DNA from: Firmicutes bacterium HGW-Firmicutes-7
GTDB lineage: Bacteria > Bacillota > Clostridia > Lachnospirales > Vallitaleaceae
Assembly (NCBI GenBank): GCA_002841375.1
Contig: PGZO01000013.1
Location: 44,240 to 108,239, forward strand
DNA length: 64,000 nt
Reading direction: 5' to 3'
Shown here: piece after piece, positions 34,451 through 44,111 of the stretch
How the letters are laid out: each line of letters starts with the position of its first letter
Position numbering within the stretch: position 1 is the stretch's first letter
Translations under genes and position numbers: made by a program
The notes under the pieces: generated by a model
The model's input: only the letters and a program-made list of their open reading frames with translations
Database searches by the model: none
Told to the model about the DNA's origin: nothing

Positions 34451-35626
34451 TTATGCCCTAATACCTATAACCTCTGTATCCTTTACTGCCTTTTCAATCA
34501 TCTCTTCCATCTGTACTAATCTTTCTTCTGATCTTTCAATAGACTTCAATGTAGGCTTCGTAACTGGATGCTTCGCAACAAATATAGTGCAACAATCTTC
34601 ATAAGGTAGTATGGACGTTTCATAGGTTCCAATCTTCTCTGAAATATTTACTATATCTTGCTTATCAAACCCGATCAGTGGTCTAAATACAGGCATCGTA
34701 CATACATCATTGGTTGTTACCAAACTTTGAAGTGTCTGGCTAGCCACTTGTCCAATACTCTCACCCGTTATCAGTGCAAGTGCATCGTTTTTGTAGGCGA
34801 TAATTTCCGATATTCGCATCATAATTCTACGCATAATTATCGTAAGTTGTTCATGAGGACATTTCTCGTAAATGTAAAGCTGTATTTCTGTAAAAGGTAC
34901 AATATGAAGATTAATTTTACCAGTATATACCGAGACAAGTCTAGCCAACTCAATAACCTTATCTTTCGCTCTATCTGTAGTATAAGGATGAGAGTGAAAA
35001 TATACTGCATCAAGCTTAACACCACGCTTTGCAATCATCCAACCAGCCACCGGACTATCAATTCCACCTGATAGCAATAGCATCGCTTTTCCATTACTAC
35101 CTACCGGCATGCCACCTAATCCCTTAATGATTTTTGAATAGATATAGGTTTTATTTCTGATTTCAATCCACAACTTCACTTGAGGTTTATGGACATCAAC
35201 CTTCAATGTAGGAAATTGATCTAATACATATGATCCAACTTCTTTTGCTATTTCCATCGAATTTAATGGATACGTCTTAATAGCTCTTTTTGCTTCTACC
35301 TTAAAAGTGAAGTCAAACTGCTTGTACTCTTCTTTTAAATAAGCTATGGCCATTTCCTTGATATGCTCAAAATCAGAGGAGTCTAATACAATTACTGGAC
35401 ATATACCAATAAGACCAAAAATATTTTTCAAGACATTTATAATTTCATCCTCGTGAATCGTCTCTAGTGGTTCAACATATATTCTACCTTGCTCTTTTGT
35501 TACTTTAAAGGCACCAATTTTAGATAATCTACCTTTAATTTGATCTACTAGCGTGTTTTCAAATAGATATCTATTCTTGCCCTTTATAGCTATTTCACCA
35601 TATTTTACTAAGAAGGCTTTTTTCAT
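34451..35626 (-). CDS. thiI: tRNA 4-thiouridine synthetase ThiI
   Basis: Adenylates U8 of tRNA for sulfur transfer, and in some bacteria feeds thiazole synthesis. The 391-residue product has a ferredoxin-like and THUMP region (about 1-165, LVKYGEIAIKGKNRYLFENT) and the PP-loop MLLLSGGIDSPVAGWMIAKR. It ends with VAKHPVTKPT and has no rhodanese domain, so sulfur must be delivered directly by a desulfurase; one lies 29 bases upstream. This is the short Firmicutes form. Confidence 0.95.
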   Translation of the reverse strand: MKKAFLVKYGEIAIKGKNRYLFENTLVDQIKGRLSKIGAFKVTKEQGRIYVEPLETIHEDEIINVLKNIFGLIGICPVIVLDSSDFEHIKEMAIAYLKEEYKQFDFTFKVEAKRAIKTYPLNSMEIAKEVGSYVLDQFPTLKVDVHKPQVKLWIEIRNKTYIYSKIIKGLGGMPVGSNGKAMLLLSGGIDSPVAGWMIAKRGVKLDAVYFHSHPYTTDRAKDKVIELARLVSVYTGKINLHIVPFTEIQLYIYEKCPHEQLTIIMRRIMMRISEIIAYKNDALALITGESIGQVASQTLQSLVTTNDVCTMPVFRPLIGFDKQDIVNISEKIGTYETSILPYEDCCTIFVAKHPVTKPTLKSIERSEERLVQMEEMIEKAVKDTEVIGIRA

Positions 35627-35655
35627 AATTTTTCTCCTATGAATGTTCTTTATGC

Positions 35656-36813
35656 TTATTTACGAACAAATTTTCTTAGAGCTGGAACGATTTCCATTAA
35701 CTTTTCAATACAATAATCCACTTCTTCTTTTGTATTGTACATAGAAAAGCTAAATCTTACTGAGTTATCAATTTCAGTCTTTGTATATTCTAGTGATAAT
35801 AACGTTGCGCTTGGCTCTGGTTTATTAGAGGAACAGGCTGATCCTGTAGAAATATATATTCCTTTGCTCTCTAATGCATGTAGTAATACCTCGCCCTTCA
35901 CATCTTCAAACCTTATATTAAGAATATGATGTGCACTATCGTCACCTTCAATTCCATTCACAAAGGTTCTTTCAATATTATTTAGAATACCCTCTCTAAG
36001 CTGCATCTTTAAATCGTAGAGCTGCTTTGAATGATTGTCTATATGATTATACATATATTCTGCCGCAACTGAAAGCCCTGCAATTCCAGCTGTATTTTCT
36101 GTACCTGAACGAATGCCCATTTGATGTGCTCCACCAAACATAAGGGGTTTGATTTTGACCTTTTGGCTAATATATAGTGCTCCAACACCCTTTGAAGCAT
36201 GCAACTTATGTCCGCTGATGCTTAAACAATCTATTTTCCATTTTTTAGGTTGTATCCAAATTTTTCCAAAAGATTGAACCGCATCTACGTGAAAAATTGT
36301 ATGTTGATTTCGTTCTTTAATAATTTGTCCAATTTTTTCAACCGGTGATATAACGCCAATTTCATTATTTACATGCATAATTGAAACAAGCACTGTATCA
36401 GGTCTTATAGCACCCTCTAAAGCTTCTAGGTTAATTCTTCCATCAGGATGTACTGGAATGGTTGTTACTTCAAAGCCTTCTTCCTCTAACTGTTTTGCTG
36501 TACGTCCAACAGAAGGATGTTCAAAACATGAAATAATAATATGCTTTCCACTTCTATTATAAGCGCGTGCAATACCTAAAATTGCTAAGTTGTTTGACTC
36601 AGTTCCCCCAGATGTAAAGATTATTTCCTTTTTTTCCACCTTTAACAAACTAGCTATCATATTTCTAGCTTCCGTTATTTCTTTTTCTGCTTCAATACCT
36701 TTAAAATGTAACGAAGAGGGATTGCCATAATGCTCCTCTAGAACAACGCACATTTTATTCGTTACTTCTTTCATCACTTTTGTTGTTGCTGCATTATCTA
36801 AGTATACGTTCAA
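35656..36813 (-). CDS. Cysteine desulfurase (NifS/IscS family)
   Basis: PLP enzyme releasing sulfur from cysteine as an enzyme-bound persulfide. It has NVYLDNAATTKVMKEV at the N-terminus, TSGGTESNNLAILG, the PLP lysine in LSISGHKLHASKGVGALY, and the catalytic Cys loop STGSACSSNKPEPS. I choose the TTG at 36811-36813 (385 residues), because GAGGTG is correctly spaced and the chain then starts at the family core; a frame opening 31 codons earlier adds unconserved sequence. Placement directly before thiI points to a role in tRNA thiolation (NifZ-like), though supply to Fe-S clusters is possible. Confidence 0.92.
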   Translation of the reverse strand: MNVYLDNAATTKVMKEVTNKMCVVLEEHYGNPSSLHFKGIEAEKEITEARNMIASLLKVEKKEIIFTSGGTESNNLAILGIARAYNRSGKHIIISCFEHPSVGRTAKQLEEEGFEVTTIPVHPDGRINLEALEGAIRPDTVLVSIMHVNNEIGVISPVEKIGQIIKERNQHTIFHVDAVQSFGKIWIQPKKWKIDCLSISGHKLHASKGVGALYISQKVKIKPLMFGGAHQMGIRSGTENTAGIAGLSVAAEYMYNHIDNHSKQLYDLKMQLREGILNNIERTFVNGIEGDDSAHHILNIRFEDVKGEVLLHALESKGIYISTGSACSSNKPEPSATLLSLEYTKTEIDNSVRFSFSMYNTKEEVDYCIEKLMEIVPALRKFVRK

Positions 36814-36925
36814 TTCCTTCACCTCAAATTTCGATTGTACCCAATATATCATATGCCTTTTTATTAAATTTGATACTCTATTCATATTGCAAAAGTCTAC
36901 AACCATTATTTATTCGTCTGCATAG

Positions 36926-36949
36926 AAAAAGGTAGGGATGCCCTACCTT
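36926..36949 (-). terminator. Terminator of the cheY-containing operon
   Basis: On the minus strand AAGGTAGGG pairs with CCCTACCTT around a three-base loop (36929-36949) and TTTCT follows. It lies 36 bases beyond the response regulator stop. Confidence 0.75.
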
Positions 36950-36984
36950 CATGTCCTATAGTACATATATTATCTAAAGTCTCA

Positions 36985-37353
36985 CTACTTTGACATAATG
37001 TTTTCAATGGCTTGTAGTACTCTTGCCTTTTGGAAAGGTTTAACGATAAAATCTTTTGCACCTTTTTTTATAGCATCAACAACCATTGGTTGCTGGCCCA
37101 TTGCAGAACACATAATAACCCTTGAAGTCGGACTCTCCTTCAAAATATCTGGAAGTGCTGTTACACCGTCCATTTCTGGCATTGTAATATCTAAGGTAAT
37201 AACATCAGGTTTTAATTCTTTAGCTTTTTTAATAGCTTCTAACCCATTACTTGCTTCACCAACTACTTCATAGCTTTCTTCTTCAAGCATTTTTTTAAGT
37301 ACTGTTCTCATAAAAACCGCGTCATCAACTATTAACACTCTAATTACACCCAT
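36985..37353 (-). CDS. CheY-like single-domain response regulator
   Basis: A 122-residue receiver domain without an output domain. The acidic pocket D10-D11 (VLIVDDAVFMR), phosphoacceptor D55 (ITLDITMPEMDG), switch S83 (IMCSAMGQ) and K105 (FIVKPFQ) are all present. The MCSAMGQ and DFIVKPFQ stretches resemble chemotaxis CheY. No chemotaxis kinase is nearby; it follows rsmE by three bases, as the last gene of the dnaJ-prmA-rsmE unit, so its partner is unknown. A link to motility or to the pili in this window would be a guess. Confidence 0.9.
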   Translation of the reverse strand: MGVIRVLIVDDAVFMRTVLKKMLEEESYEVVGEASNGLEAIKKAKELKPDVITLDITMPEMDGVTALPDILKESPTSRVIMCSAMGQQPMVVDAIKKGAKDFIVKPFQKARVLQAIENIMSK

Positions 37354-37356
37354 AAT

Positions 37357-38097
37357 TCATTCCACCTCCAAGTTAAACATTAAAATAGACAATACTACCA
37401 TACCTGCAGTTTCAGTTCTTAAAATTCTTTTACCTAGAGAAACTATCGAAGCTTCCATGGTAATAAGTCTTTGAATTTCTATTTCATCAAAGCCACCTTC
37501 TGGACCAATGAATACGCCAATGGTGTCATAATTGCTAGCTTGCAAAAATATCTCTTTTGAGTCATTAGCTGAAGTAGCTTTCTCATAAGGTACAATAATA
37601 TTTCCAAGCTTTTCGGCATATTGTAAAGCCTCATCAAAAGTCATCGGAACAGTCACTCTAGGAATCGTTGCACGATGAGATTGTTTTGCCGCGGCCGTAG
37701 CTATCTTCTGCCATCTATCATTCTTTTTTTCTTTATTTTGTTGATTAATTTTTACAATGGATCTTGCCATTACAACAGGAATAATTTCATACACACCTAG
37801 CTCGACGCTCTTTTGAATGATTAATTCCATCTTATCTTGCTTAGGTAATCCCTGAAACAAATATATTTTTGTTGGCAATTCTTGTATAGATTGTTGGACA
37901 GAAAGTATTTTGCATTTTACAAATTCTCTTTCTAATACGTCTATTATACAACAATATTCTTGCCCCTGTCTATTACTAATTATAATTTCTTCCTTGGTTG
38001 AAAGTCGTAAAACATTCGTAATATGGTTTACATCATCTCCGCAAATAGTAATCGAAGACTCGTCAATTTGGTTCTCTTCTACAAAAAATCGATGCAT
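37357..38097 (-). CDS. rsmE: 16S rRNA (uracil(1498)-N3)-methyltransferase
   Basis: SPOUT-class enzyme that methylates N3 of U1498 in the 30S subunit. The 246-residue product has a PUA-like N-terminus (MHRFFVEENQIDESSITICG), the middle QKSVELGVYEIIPVVMARSI, and the trefoil-knot motifs VFIGPEGGFDEIEIQ and SLGKRILRTETAGMVVLSIL. It lies directly after prmA, as in many Firmicutes. Confidence 0.95.
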   Translation of the reverse strand: MHRFFVEENQIDESSITICGDDVNHITNVLRLSTKEEIIISNRQGQEYCCIIDVLEREFVKCKILSVQQSIQELPTKIYLFQGLPKQDKMELIIQKSVELGVYEIIPVVMARSIVKINQQNKEKKNDRWQKIATAAAKQSHRATIPRVTVPMTFDEALQYAEKLGNIIVPYEKATSANDSKEIFLQASNYDTIGVFIGPEGGFDEIEIQRLITMEASIVSLGKRILRTETAGMVVLSILMFNLEVE

Positions 38098-38101
38098 TAA
38101 C

Positions 38102-39034
38102 TCACGCTTTCATCTTGGAGGTTATCACAACCCATTCTCCATGATTTGTTATTTCAACTATTTCAAACTTTGAATCAATTAATTTCGCCTTCACTTCTTC
38201 TAATCGTTCTAAAATAATTCCAGAAGAAATAAATAATCCTTCGTGCTTTAGCACTCTTTTTATATCATCCACTAAAAGCAATATAATATCTGCCATAATA
38301 TTTGCAACAACGATGTCTGCTTTTTCATGTACTTGACTGAGTAAGTCACCATGAAAAACAGATATTTGTTCTTCCAAACTATTTAACAGTACATTTTCCT
38401 TACTTACTTTAACTGCGGCCTTATCTACGTCAATAGCAAAGATGCTTTTCGCACCTAATTTTGCTGCTACGATAGATAATATTCCACTTCCGCAACCAAC
38501 ATCGATGATATTCTCACCCTTCTTTATGTATTTCTCGAGTTGTTCGATACACATTGAGGTGGTTTCATGGGTTCCACAGCCAAAAGCCATTCCTGGATCT
38601 ATTTCAATAACAATATCCTGTTCCTTCAAATCTGAAAAAGTCTCCCAGGTTGGTTTTATGACTATATGCTCCCCAACTCTAAAGGGTTTATAATACTGCT
38701 TCCAATTATTTGCCCAATCTTCTTCTTTCGTTATTGCTCTAGTTATGGTTCCTTCACCAATGTCAACATAGCTTTTTATTTCTTCTAAGTATTCTCTAAT
38801 AAGTGTATTCTTTTCTTCAATATCTTCTTCCTCTGAAAAGTAACATACTATTTTAATTGAATCCAAAACAATAAGCTTGCTGTCTATATAATCTACAATA
38901 AGATTTTCTTTTTCGTATTGGCTCAATTTATTATCTACAATTTCTATTCCTTTTACACCTATTGAATACAATTTATCGGCTATTAGCTCAATTGCCTCTT
39001 CTTTAGTGTTTATAATAATGCTATGCCATTCCAC
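38102..39034 (-). CDS. prmA: Ribosomal protein L11 methyltransferase
   Basis: Trimethylates several amino groups of ribosomal protein L11. The 310-residue product has the family motif IVIEIDPGMAFGCGTHETTS, the SAM-binding IIDVGCGSGILSIVAAKLGA, AIDVDKAAVKVSKENV and the NIMADIILLL stretch that replaces NPPY. It lies 16 bases after dnaJ, its standard partner. Confidence 0.95.
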   Translation of the reverse strand: MEWHSIIINTKEEAIELIADKLYSIGVKGIEIVDNKLSQYEKENLIVDYIDSKLIVLDSIKIVCYFSEEEDIEEKNTLIREYLEEIKSYVDIGEGTITRAITKEEDWANNWKQYYKPFRVGEHIVIKPTWETFSDLKEQDIVIEIDPGMAFGCGTHETTSMCIEQLEKYIKKGENIIDVGCGSGILSIVAAKLGAKSIFAIDVDKAAVKVSKENVLLNSLEEQISVFHGDLLSQVHEKADIVVANIMADIILLLVDDIKRVLKHEGLFISSGIILERLEEVKAKLIDSKFEIVEITNHGEWVVITSKMKA

Positions 39035-39050
39035 TTATGAATCACCTCGT

Positions 39051-40202
39051 TTATTCAAAAACGTCTTTTACTTTATCGTACCATTTTTTCTTTTTGTCTC
39101 CACCATTTTCATCTGATATTGTTTTTGAAATAGCAGCGAATTCTTTTAACAATTCAGTTTGCTTATCGGAAAGATTTCTAGGCACTTCAATAACTACTGT
39201 AATATATTGGTCACCTCTAACCTTAGGGTTCCCTAGCTTAGGAACGCCTTTCCCTTTAAGCCTAAAACGTGTATTGGTTTGAGTTCCTGCTTTCATTTCA
39301 TACTTAACATTTCCATCTATGGTTGGCACTTCTAATTCATCACCAAGTGCTGCTTGAGCAAAGGAAATTGGCATTGTGTAATGTATATCAATATCTTGTC
39401 TTTCAAAATGAGAATGTGGTTCAATGTAGATCGTTAATAAAATATCGCCTCTTGGCCCACCATTTTTACCTGGTTCACCTTTGCCCTTTAAGCGAATACT
39501 TTGACCATTATCAATGCCTTCAGGAATAGATACAGATATTTTTTTATTCCTTCTTACATATCCTGAACCTTGACAATCTGTGCATTTGTCTTTAATTATT
39601 TTTCCAGAACCTTGGCAATGGTTACAAGTTTTAACACTAGATACTGTACCAAATAATGTTTGCTGATTATATCTTACTTGACCAGCGCCACGGCATGTTG
39701 GACATTGTTCTGGTGATGTTCCAGGCTTAGCTCCTGTTGAATGACAAGTGTCACATGGGTCTGATGTTGTTACCTGGATTTCCTTTTCAATTCCAAAAAT
39801 GGCTTCTTCAAAAGCTAATTTAATATTTGCCCTTAAATTTGCGCCTTTAGTTGGGGCGTTTGAACTTTGCCTTCTGCCACCTCCACCAAAAAAATCTCCA
39901 AAAATATCACCAAAAACATCGCCCATATCTCCAAAATCAAAGCCACCTCTAAATCCACCAGCACCTGCTCCGTTATCAAACGCCGCATGACCAAATTGAT
40001 CATATTTTGCTCTCTTGTTATCGTCGCTTAGTACTTCATAAGCTTCAGTAGCTTCTTTAAATTTATGTTCTGATACATCATCATCTGGATTTGTGTCTGG
40101 ATGATGTTGCTTCGCTAATTTACGATATGCTTTTTTTATATCTGCCTCGGATGCACCTTTTGCTACGCCCAAAGTTTCGTAATAATCTTTTTTTTCTGCC
40201 AT
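39051..40202 (-). CDS. dnaJ: Chaperone DnaJ
   Basis: Hsp40 co-chaperone that stimulates DnaK ATPase. The 383-residue protein has the J domain (about 5-70) with HPD in [12 protein letters not shown], a Gly/Phe linker ([15 protein letters not shown]), four CxxCxGxG zinc repeats ([32 protein letters not shown]) and the C-terminal substrate domains. It is separated from dnaK by 226 bases with a hairpin and a promoter, so it may be expressed partly independently. Confidence 0.98.
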   Translation of the reverse strand: MAEKKDYYETLGVAKGASEADIKKAYRKLAKQHHPDTNPDDDVSEHKFKEATEAYEVLSDDNKRAKYDQFGHAAFDNGAGAGGFRGGFDFGDMGDVFGDIFGDFFGGGGRRQSSNAPTKGANLRANIKLAFEEAIFGIEKEIQVTTSDPCDTCHSTGAKPGTSPEQCPTCRGAGQVRYNQQTLFGTVSSVKTCNHCQGSGKIIKDKCTDCQGSGYVRRNKKISVSIPEGIDNGQSIRLKGKGEPGKNGGPRGDILLTIYIEPHSHFERQDIDIHYTMPISFAQAALGDELEVPTIDGNVKYEMKAGTQTNTRFRLKGKGVPKLGNPKVRGDQYITVVIEVPRNLSDKQTELLKEFAAISKTISDENGGDKKKKWYDKVKDVFE

Positions 40203-40295
40203 ACAATCACCTACCTATTTATTATAGCGCAGAAAATCCTTACCTCTAGGTTGGATTTCTGTCCACTTCAAGTGGCAAAGCCACAAGTCATTATT

Positions 40296-40324
40296 ACTAT
40301 ACGATAATTTACGCTATAATGCAA
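40296..40324 (-). promoter_or_regulatory. SigA-type promoter for dnaJ
   Basis: On the minus strand TTGCAT (40319-40324), a 17-base spacer and TATAGT (40296-40301), about 95 bases before dnaJ. No CIRCE element is near it. A small GTGGC/GCCAC hairpin lies in the leader at about 40270-40285. Confidence 0.6.
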
Positions 40325-40388
40325 GTCAAAGGATACACGCTCATTATAATAACAATGAGTTTGTAGCCTCAAAATTGCAACAACTATG

Positions 40389-40418
40389 TCAATACGACTG
40401 CTAATGCAGCCGTATTGA
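40389..40418 (-). repeat. Intercistronic hairpin after dnaK
   Basis: TCAATACG and CGTATTGA, with inner CTGC/GCAG, form a 12-pair stem with one mismatch 11 bases beyond the dnaK stop. There is no T-run on the minus strand, so it may cap the dnaK message or attenuate read-through into dnaJ. Confidence 0.5.
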
Positions 40419-40428
40419 ATAGGTCTTT

Positions 40429-42285
40429 TTATTTTTCTTCTTTATAATCTACATCAACAAAATCATCAGGTCCTTCTGTTGTACCGTCTTCTGCTCCTGC
40501 TTCAGGTGCTGCATTTGCAGCATTTGCCGCTTCATAGAGCTTCGCTGAGAATTCTTGAACAATTGTCATTAAAGAATCTTTAGCTGCTTTGATTTCTTCA
40601 GCTTCTGAGTCAGAAATTGAATCTGTTTTAACTTTCTCGAGAAGATCCTTAAGTTTCTTAACTTCTGCTTCTATTTTATTCTTTTCGTCTTCACTTACCT
40701 TGTCTCCAAGTTCTGAAATCGTTTTTTCTGTTTGGAATACAAGAGATTCTGCTTCGTTTTTAAGATCTATTGTTTCTTTACGTTTCTTATCTTCTGCTTC
40801 AAAACGTTTTGCTTCGTCAACTGCCTTGTTGATTTCATCATCAGAAAGATTTGTGCTTGCAGTAATTGTAATGTGTTGTTCTTTTCCTGTGCCTAAGTCT
40901 TTAGCATGTACATTTACAATACCATTGGCGTCAATATCAAAAGATACTTCAATTTGTGGAATTCCTCTTCTTGCTGTTGCAATGCCATCTAATCTAAAGC
41001 GTCCTAAAGTTTTATTATCTCTTGCAAATTCTCTTTCGCCTTGAACGATGTGAATATCTACAGCTGTTTGGTTGTCTTCTGCAGTTGAGAAAACTTGGCT
41101 CTTCTTTGTTGGAATAGTCGTATTTCTTTCAATAAGCTTCGTTGCTACACCACCTAAAGTTTCAATACCAAGTGATAATGGTGTTACGTCTAATAATAAG
41201 ATGTCACCAGCTCCAGCGTCACCAGCAAGCTTACCACCTTGAATTGCAGCACCAACAGCAACACATTCGTCTGGGTTGATTCCTTTAAACGCATCTTTTC
41301 CAGTAAGACCTTTTACTGCATCTTGAACGGCTGGAATTCTAGTTGATCCACCAACTAATAATACTTTATCTAGTTGAGAAGCTGATAAACCAGCATCTTT
41401 TAATGCACTTGAAACTGGACCTAGTGTACTGTCTACTAAATCATGTGTTAACTCATCAAATTTAGAACGTGTAATTGTAATATCTAAATGCTTAGCACCA
41501 TCTTGACTAGCAGTAATAAATGGTAAATTTATATTTGTTGTTGTTGTATTTGATAATTCTTTTTTAGCATTTTCAGCTGCTTCTTTTAAACGTTGCATTG
41601 CCATTTTATCTGAAGTCAAATCAATGCCTTCTTTGTTTTTAAATTCCTTTACTAAATAATCCATAACACGTTTATCAAAGTCATCGCCACCAAGTCTATT
41701 GTTACCACTTGTTGCAAGAACTTCTAAAACACCATCACCAATTTCGATAATAGATACATCGAATGTACCGCCACCTAAATCATATACCATAATTTTTTGT
41801 TCATGTTCATTATCTAGGCCATATGCTAGTGCAGCAGCAGTTGGTTCGTTAATGATTCTCTTAACATCTAAACCTGCAATCTTACCTGCATCCTTTGTTG
41901 CTTGACGTTGGCCATCACTAAAATAAGCTGGCACTGTAATAACTGCTTCTGTCACAGTTTCTCCAAGATAACTTTCTGCATCAGCTTTTAACTTTTGAAG
42001 AATCATTGCTGATACCTCTTGAGGTGAATAATCCTTATCCTCAATTTTCACCTTATGATTCGTACCCATTTCTCTTTTAATTGAACTAATTGTTTTATCT
42101 GGATTCGTAATAGATTGTCTTTTTGCAGGATCACCTACAAGGCGATCTCCATTTTTAGCAAAAGCTACAACTGATGGTGTAGTTCTTGCTCCTTCTGTAT
42201 TAGCAATAACGATAGGCTTGCCACCTTCCATTACGGATACACATGAGTTCGTTGTTCCTAAGTCAATTCCAATTATTTTAGCCAT
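40429..42285 (-). CDS. dnaK: Chaperone DnaK
   Basis: Hsp70 chaperone. The 618-residue protein has the nucleotide-binding domain signatures [37 protein letters not shown] and [17 protein letters not shown], the linker [14 protein letters not shown] and a substrate-binding domain with an acidic C-terminal tail ending [11 protein letters not shown]. It is third in the CIRCE-controlled hrcA-grpE-dnaK unit. Confidence 0.99.
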   Translation of the reverse strand: MAKIIGIDLGTTNSCVSVMEGGKPIVIANTEGARTTPSVVAFAKNGDRLVGDPAKRQSITNPDKTISSIKREMGTNHKVKIEDKDYSPQEVSAMILQKLKADAESYLGETVTEAVITVPAYFSDGQRQATKDAGKIAGLDVKRIINEPTAAALAYGLDNEHEQKIMVYDLGGGTFDVSIIEIGDGVLEVLATSGNNRLGGDDFDKRVMDYLVKEFKNKEGIDLTSDKMAMQRLKEAAENAKKELSNTTTTNINLPFITASQDGAKHLDITITRSKFDELTHDLVDSTLGPVSSALKDAGLSASQLDKVLLVGGSTRIPAVQDAVKGLTGKDAFKGINPDECVAVGAAIQGGKLAGDAGAGDILLLDVTPLSLGIETLGGVATKLIERNTTIPTKKSQVFSTAEDNQTAVDIHIVQGEREFARDNKTLGRFRLDGIATARRGIPQIEVSFDIDANGIVNVHAKDLGTGKEQHITITASTNLSDDEINKAVDEAKRFEAEDKKRKETIDLKNEAESLVFQTEKTISELGDKVSEDEKNKIEAEVKKLKDLLEKVKTDSISDSEAEEIKAAKDSLMTIVQEFSAKLYEAANAANAAPEAGAEDGTTEGPDDFVDVDYKEEK

Positions 42286-42328
42286 CTTTATTTCCTCCTA
42301 TAATATTCAATTTATATTGTTTGTTATT

Positions 42329-42910
42329 TTAATTTGCAACTTTAACCATACTAAATCTAAGTACTCTGTCTTTATACGTATACCCTTTTTGAAGCACCTC
42401 GATCACTTCATTTTCACCGTAATTTTCATTTTCTTCATGTGAAACTGCATGATGTAGATTCGGATCAAATTCTTTGAAAAGCGCATCCATTTCTTCCACA
42501 CCCAGCTCTTTCATTGTTCCTATTAACTGCTTGTAAATCATTTCTATTCCTTGTACAAAGGAGCTTGCCTTTTCTTCTTCTGAAGCGCTTTCTAGCGCTC
42601 TTTCAAAGTTGTCAACAATAGGTAAATACTTTTCAAATACTTCCTTAGCACCATTTTCATACATTTGAGACTTTTCTTTAATTGTTCTTTTCCTAAAATT
42701 ATCATATTCAGCCATCGTACGTTGTAGCTTATCTAAGTAACCTTTTGCAATGGTTTCTTTCTCGTGTAATTTTGTCTCAACATCCACTTCGGTCTCATCT
42801 AACTCAACATCTGTGACTGTTTCTATCACTTCTTCCATGTTTTGATCTTTTAATTCATCCTCTGTACTCGTATCCTTCACTGTCTCTTGGTCCAATTCAT
42901 TTTCTATCAT
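42329..42910 (-). CDS. grpE: Nucleotide exchange factor GrpE
   Basis: Releases ADP from DnaK. The 193-residue product has a very acidic N-terminal tail (about 1-50, many D, E, T), a long helix (LQRTMAEYDNFRKRTIKEK) and the beta domain with FDPNLHHAVSHEENE and GYTYKDRVLRFSMVKVAN. Length is normal. It lies between hrcA and dnaK. Confidence 0.97.
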   Translation of the reverse strand: MIENELDQETVKDTSTEDELKDQNMEEVIETVTDVELDETEVDVETKLHEKETIAKGYLDKLQRTMAEYDNFRKRTIKEKSQMYENGAKEVFEKYLPIVDNFERALESASEEEKASSFVQGIEMIYKQLIGTMKELGVEEMDALFKEFDPNLHHAVSHEENENYGENEVIEVLQKGYTYKDRVLRFSMVKVAN

Positions 42911-42930
42911 TATTTTTCCACCTTTCCTTA

Positions 42931-43974
42931 TTAGCTTCCTTTATCGCCTTTTAAGAGCTTTTTTTCCATACTATTGATTAAATATTTTAAAGAAGAAATA
43001 GTATTCATATAGTCCATTCTTTTCGGTCCGATGATTCCAATTACACCAACCATCTCTCCTCCAATGCAATACGACGTTGTTATAATACTACATTCCTTCA
43101 TTTCAGCTACTTCAATTTCTTCACCAATCTTAATCTTAATTTTTCCGTCTTCATTACCTGTCATGCTATACAATAAGGTTTTTAAAGCACTCTTCTCTTC
43201 CAATGTATCAATTAATTCCATTGCCTTATTGATATTACTAAATTCAGGAAATTTTAGAATATTCGTTGTACCCGATGTGTAAATATCTGTGTCATCTGTA
43301 GACTGCATCGTTTGACATACAACATCAAGAACTTTTGTTATAACTTCAAAATTTGCTTCCGCATACTTTTGAATACTTTGAATTAATGGTAAATTAATTT
43401 GCTCTACGGTTAATCCATAGAGATGTTCATTAAGAATAAAGGTTAGTCTGTTTAGAATATTTTGCTCAATACCTTCTTTTATATTAATCATATAGTTTTT
43501 AATTGTGTTCCCATCGGTTACAACTACGACAAGAAGCTTCGTTGGTTCAAGACAAATCAATTGAATATTCTTGATTTTACTTGACTTGTACTGGGGTGTA
43601 GATATCATTGTTGCATAATGGGTCTCTTTTGCAAGCATTTTTCCTATATCTTGTAATAGACTTTCTATCCGATCTGCTTTTTGTACTAAATCTTCAAGTA
43701 ATGCTATTTTTTTAATTTGTGCCTTTTGATTTTCCAAAAGAATATCTACATAAAGTCTATAACCTTTATCAGATGGAATTCTGCCAGAAGATGTATGGGG
43801 TTGCACAATAAATCCAAGCTCTTCTAAGTCAGACATTTCGTTTCTAATAGTTGCAGGGCTAATACCTAAATCATAATTTTTTGAAATAGTCCTAGAACCA
43901 ACTGGTTCTGCCGTATCAAAATAACTTGATATAATTGCCTGAAGTATTTTCATTTTTCTATCATTTAATTCCAT
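42931..43974 (-). CDS. hrcA: Heat-inducible transcription repressor HrcA
   Basis: Represses class I heat-shock genes by binding CIRCE, with its folding assisted by GroEL. The 347-residue protein has the N-terminal winged helix (SRTISKNYDLGISPATIRNE, then MSDLEELGFIVQPHTSSGRI), and the C-terminal region with KVLLPMTG-like LYSMTGNEDG and VGVIGIIGPKRMDYMNTIS. As first gene behind a CIRCE site it is autoregulated. Confidence 0.97.
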   Translation of the reverse strand: MELNDRKMKILQAIISSYFDTAEPVGSRTISKNYDLGISPATIRNEMSDLEELGFIVQPHTSSGRIPSDKGYRLYVDILLENQKAQIKKIALLEDLVQKADRIESLLQDIGKMLAKETHYATMISTPQYKSSKIKNIQLICLEPTKLLVVVVTDGNTIKNYMINIKEGIEQNILNRLTFILNEHLYGLTVEQINLPLIQSIQKYAEANFEVITKVLDVVCQTMQSTDDTDIYTSGTTNILKFPEFSNINKAMELIDTLEEKSALKTLLYSMTGNEDGKIKIKIGEEIEVAEMKECSIITTSYCIGGEMVGVIGIIGPKRMDYMNTISSLKYLINSMEKKLLKGDKGS

Positions 43975-44013
43975 TTGATCACCACCTTAATCTCTGGAAA
44001 TCTTCTGTTGTTG

Positions 44014-44040
44014 TTAGCACTCTCTTCTAACGAGTGCTAA
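44014..44040 (-). promoter_or_regulatory. CIRCE operator
   Basis: TTAGCACTC, nine bases, then GAGTGCTAA: a perfect match to the CIRCE inverted repeat bound by HrcA. It lies between the hrcA promoter and the hrcA start codon, so repression covers hrcA, grpE and dnaK. Confidence 0.98.
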
Positions 44041-44051
44041 CGCTTGACAAT

Positions 44052-44080
44052 AAAATATCACTTCAGAGCGACTTTGTCAA
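44052..44080 (-). promoter_or_regulatory. SigA promoter of the hrcA-grpE-dnaK operon
   Basis: On the minus strand TTGACA (44075-44080), a 17-base spacer and TATTTT (44052-44057), just upstream of the CIRCE site. Confidence 0.8.
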
Positions 44081-44111
44081 TAGAATTTCTAAAAAAAAAT
44101 AAATTTTTTGT

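Noticed and set aside
36985..37353. CheY-like gene as part of the pilus system
   Set aside because: It is cotranscribed with rsmE and prmA, far from the pil genes, and no partner kinase is seen.
40589..41044. 151-codon frame opposite dnaK
   Set aside because: Ser-rich shadow translation opposite a conserved chaperone domain; such frames arise commonly over dnaK.
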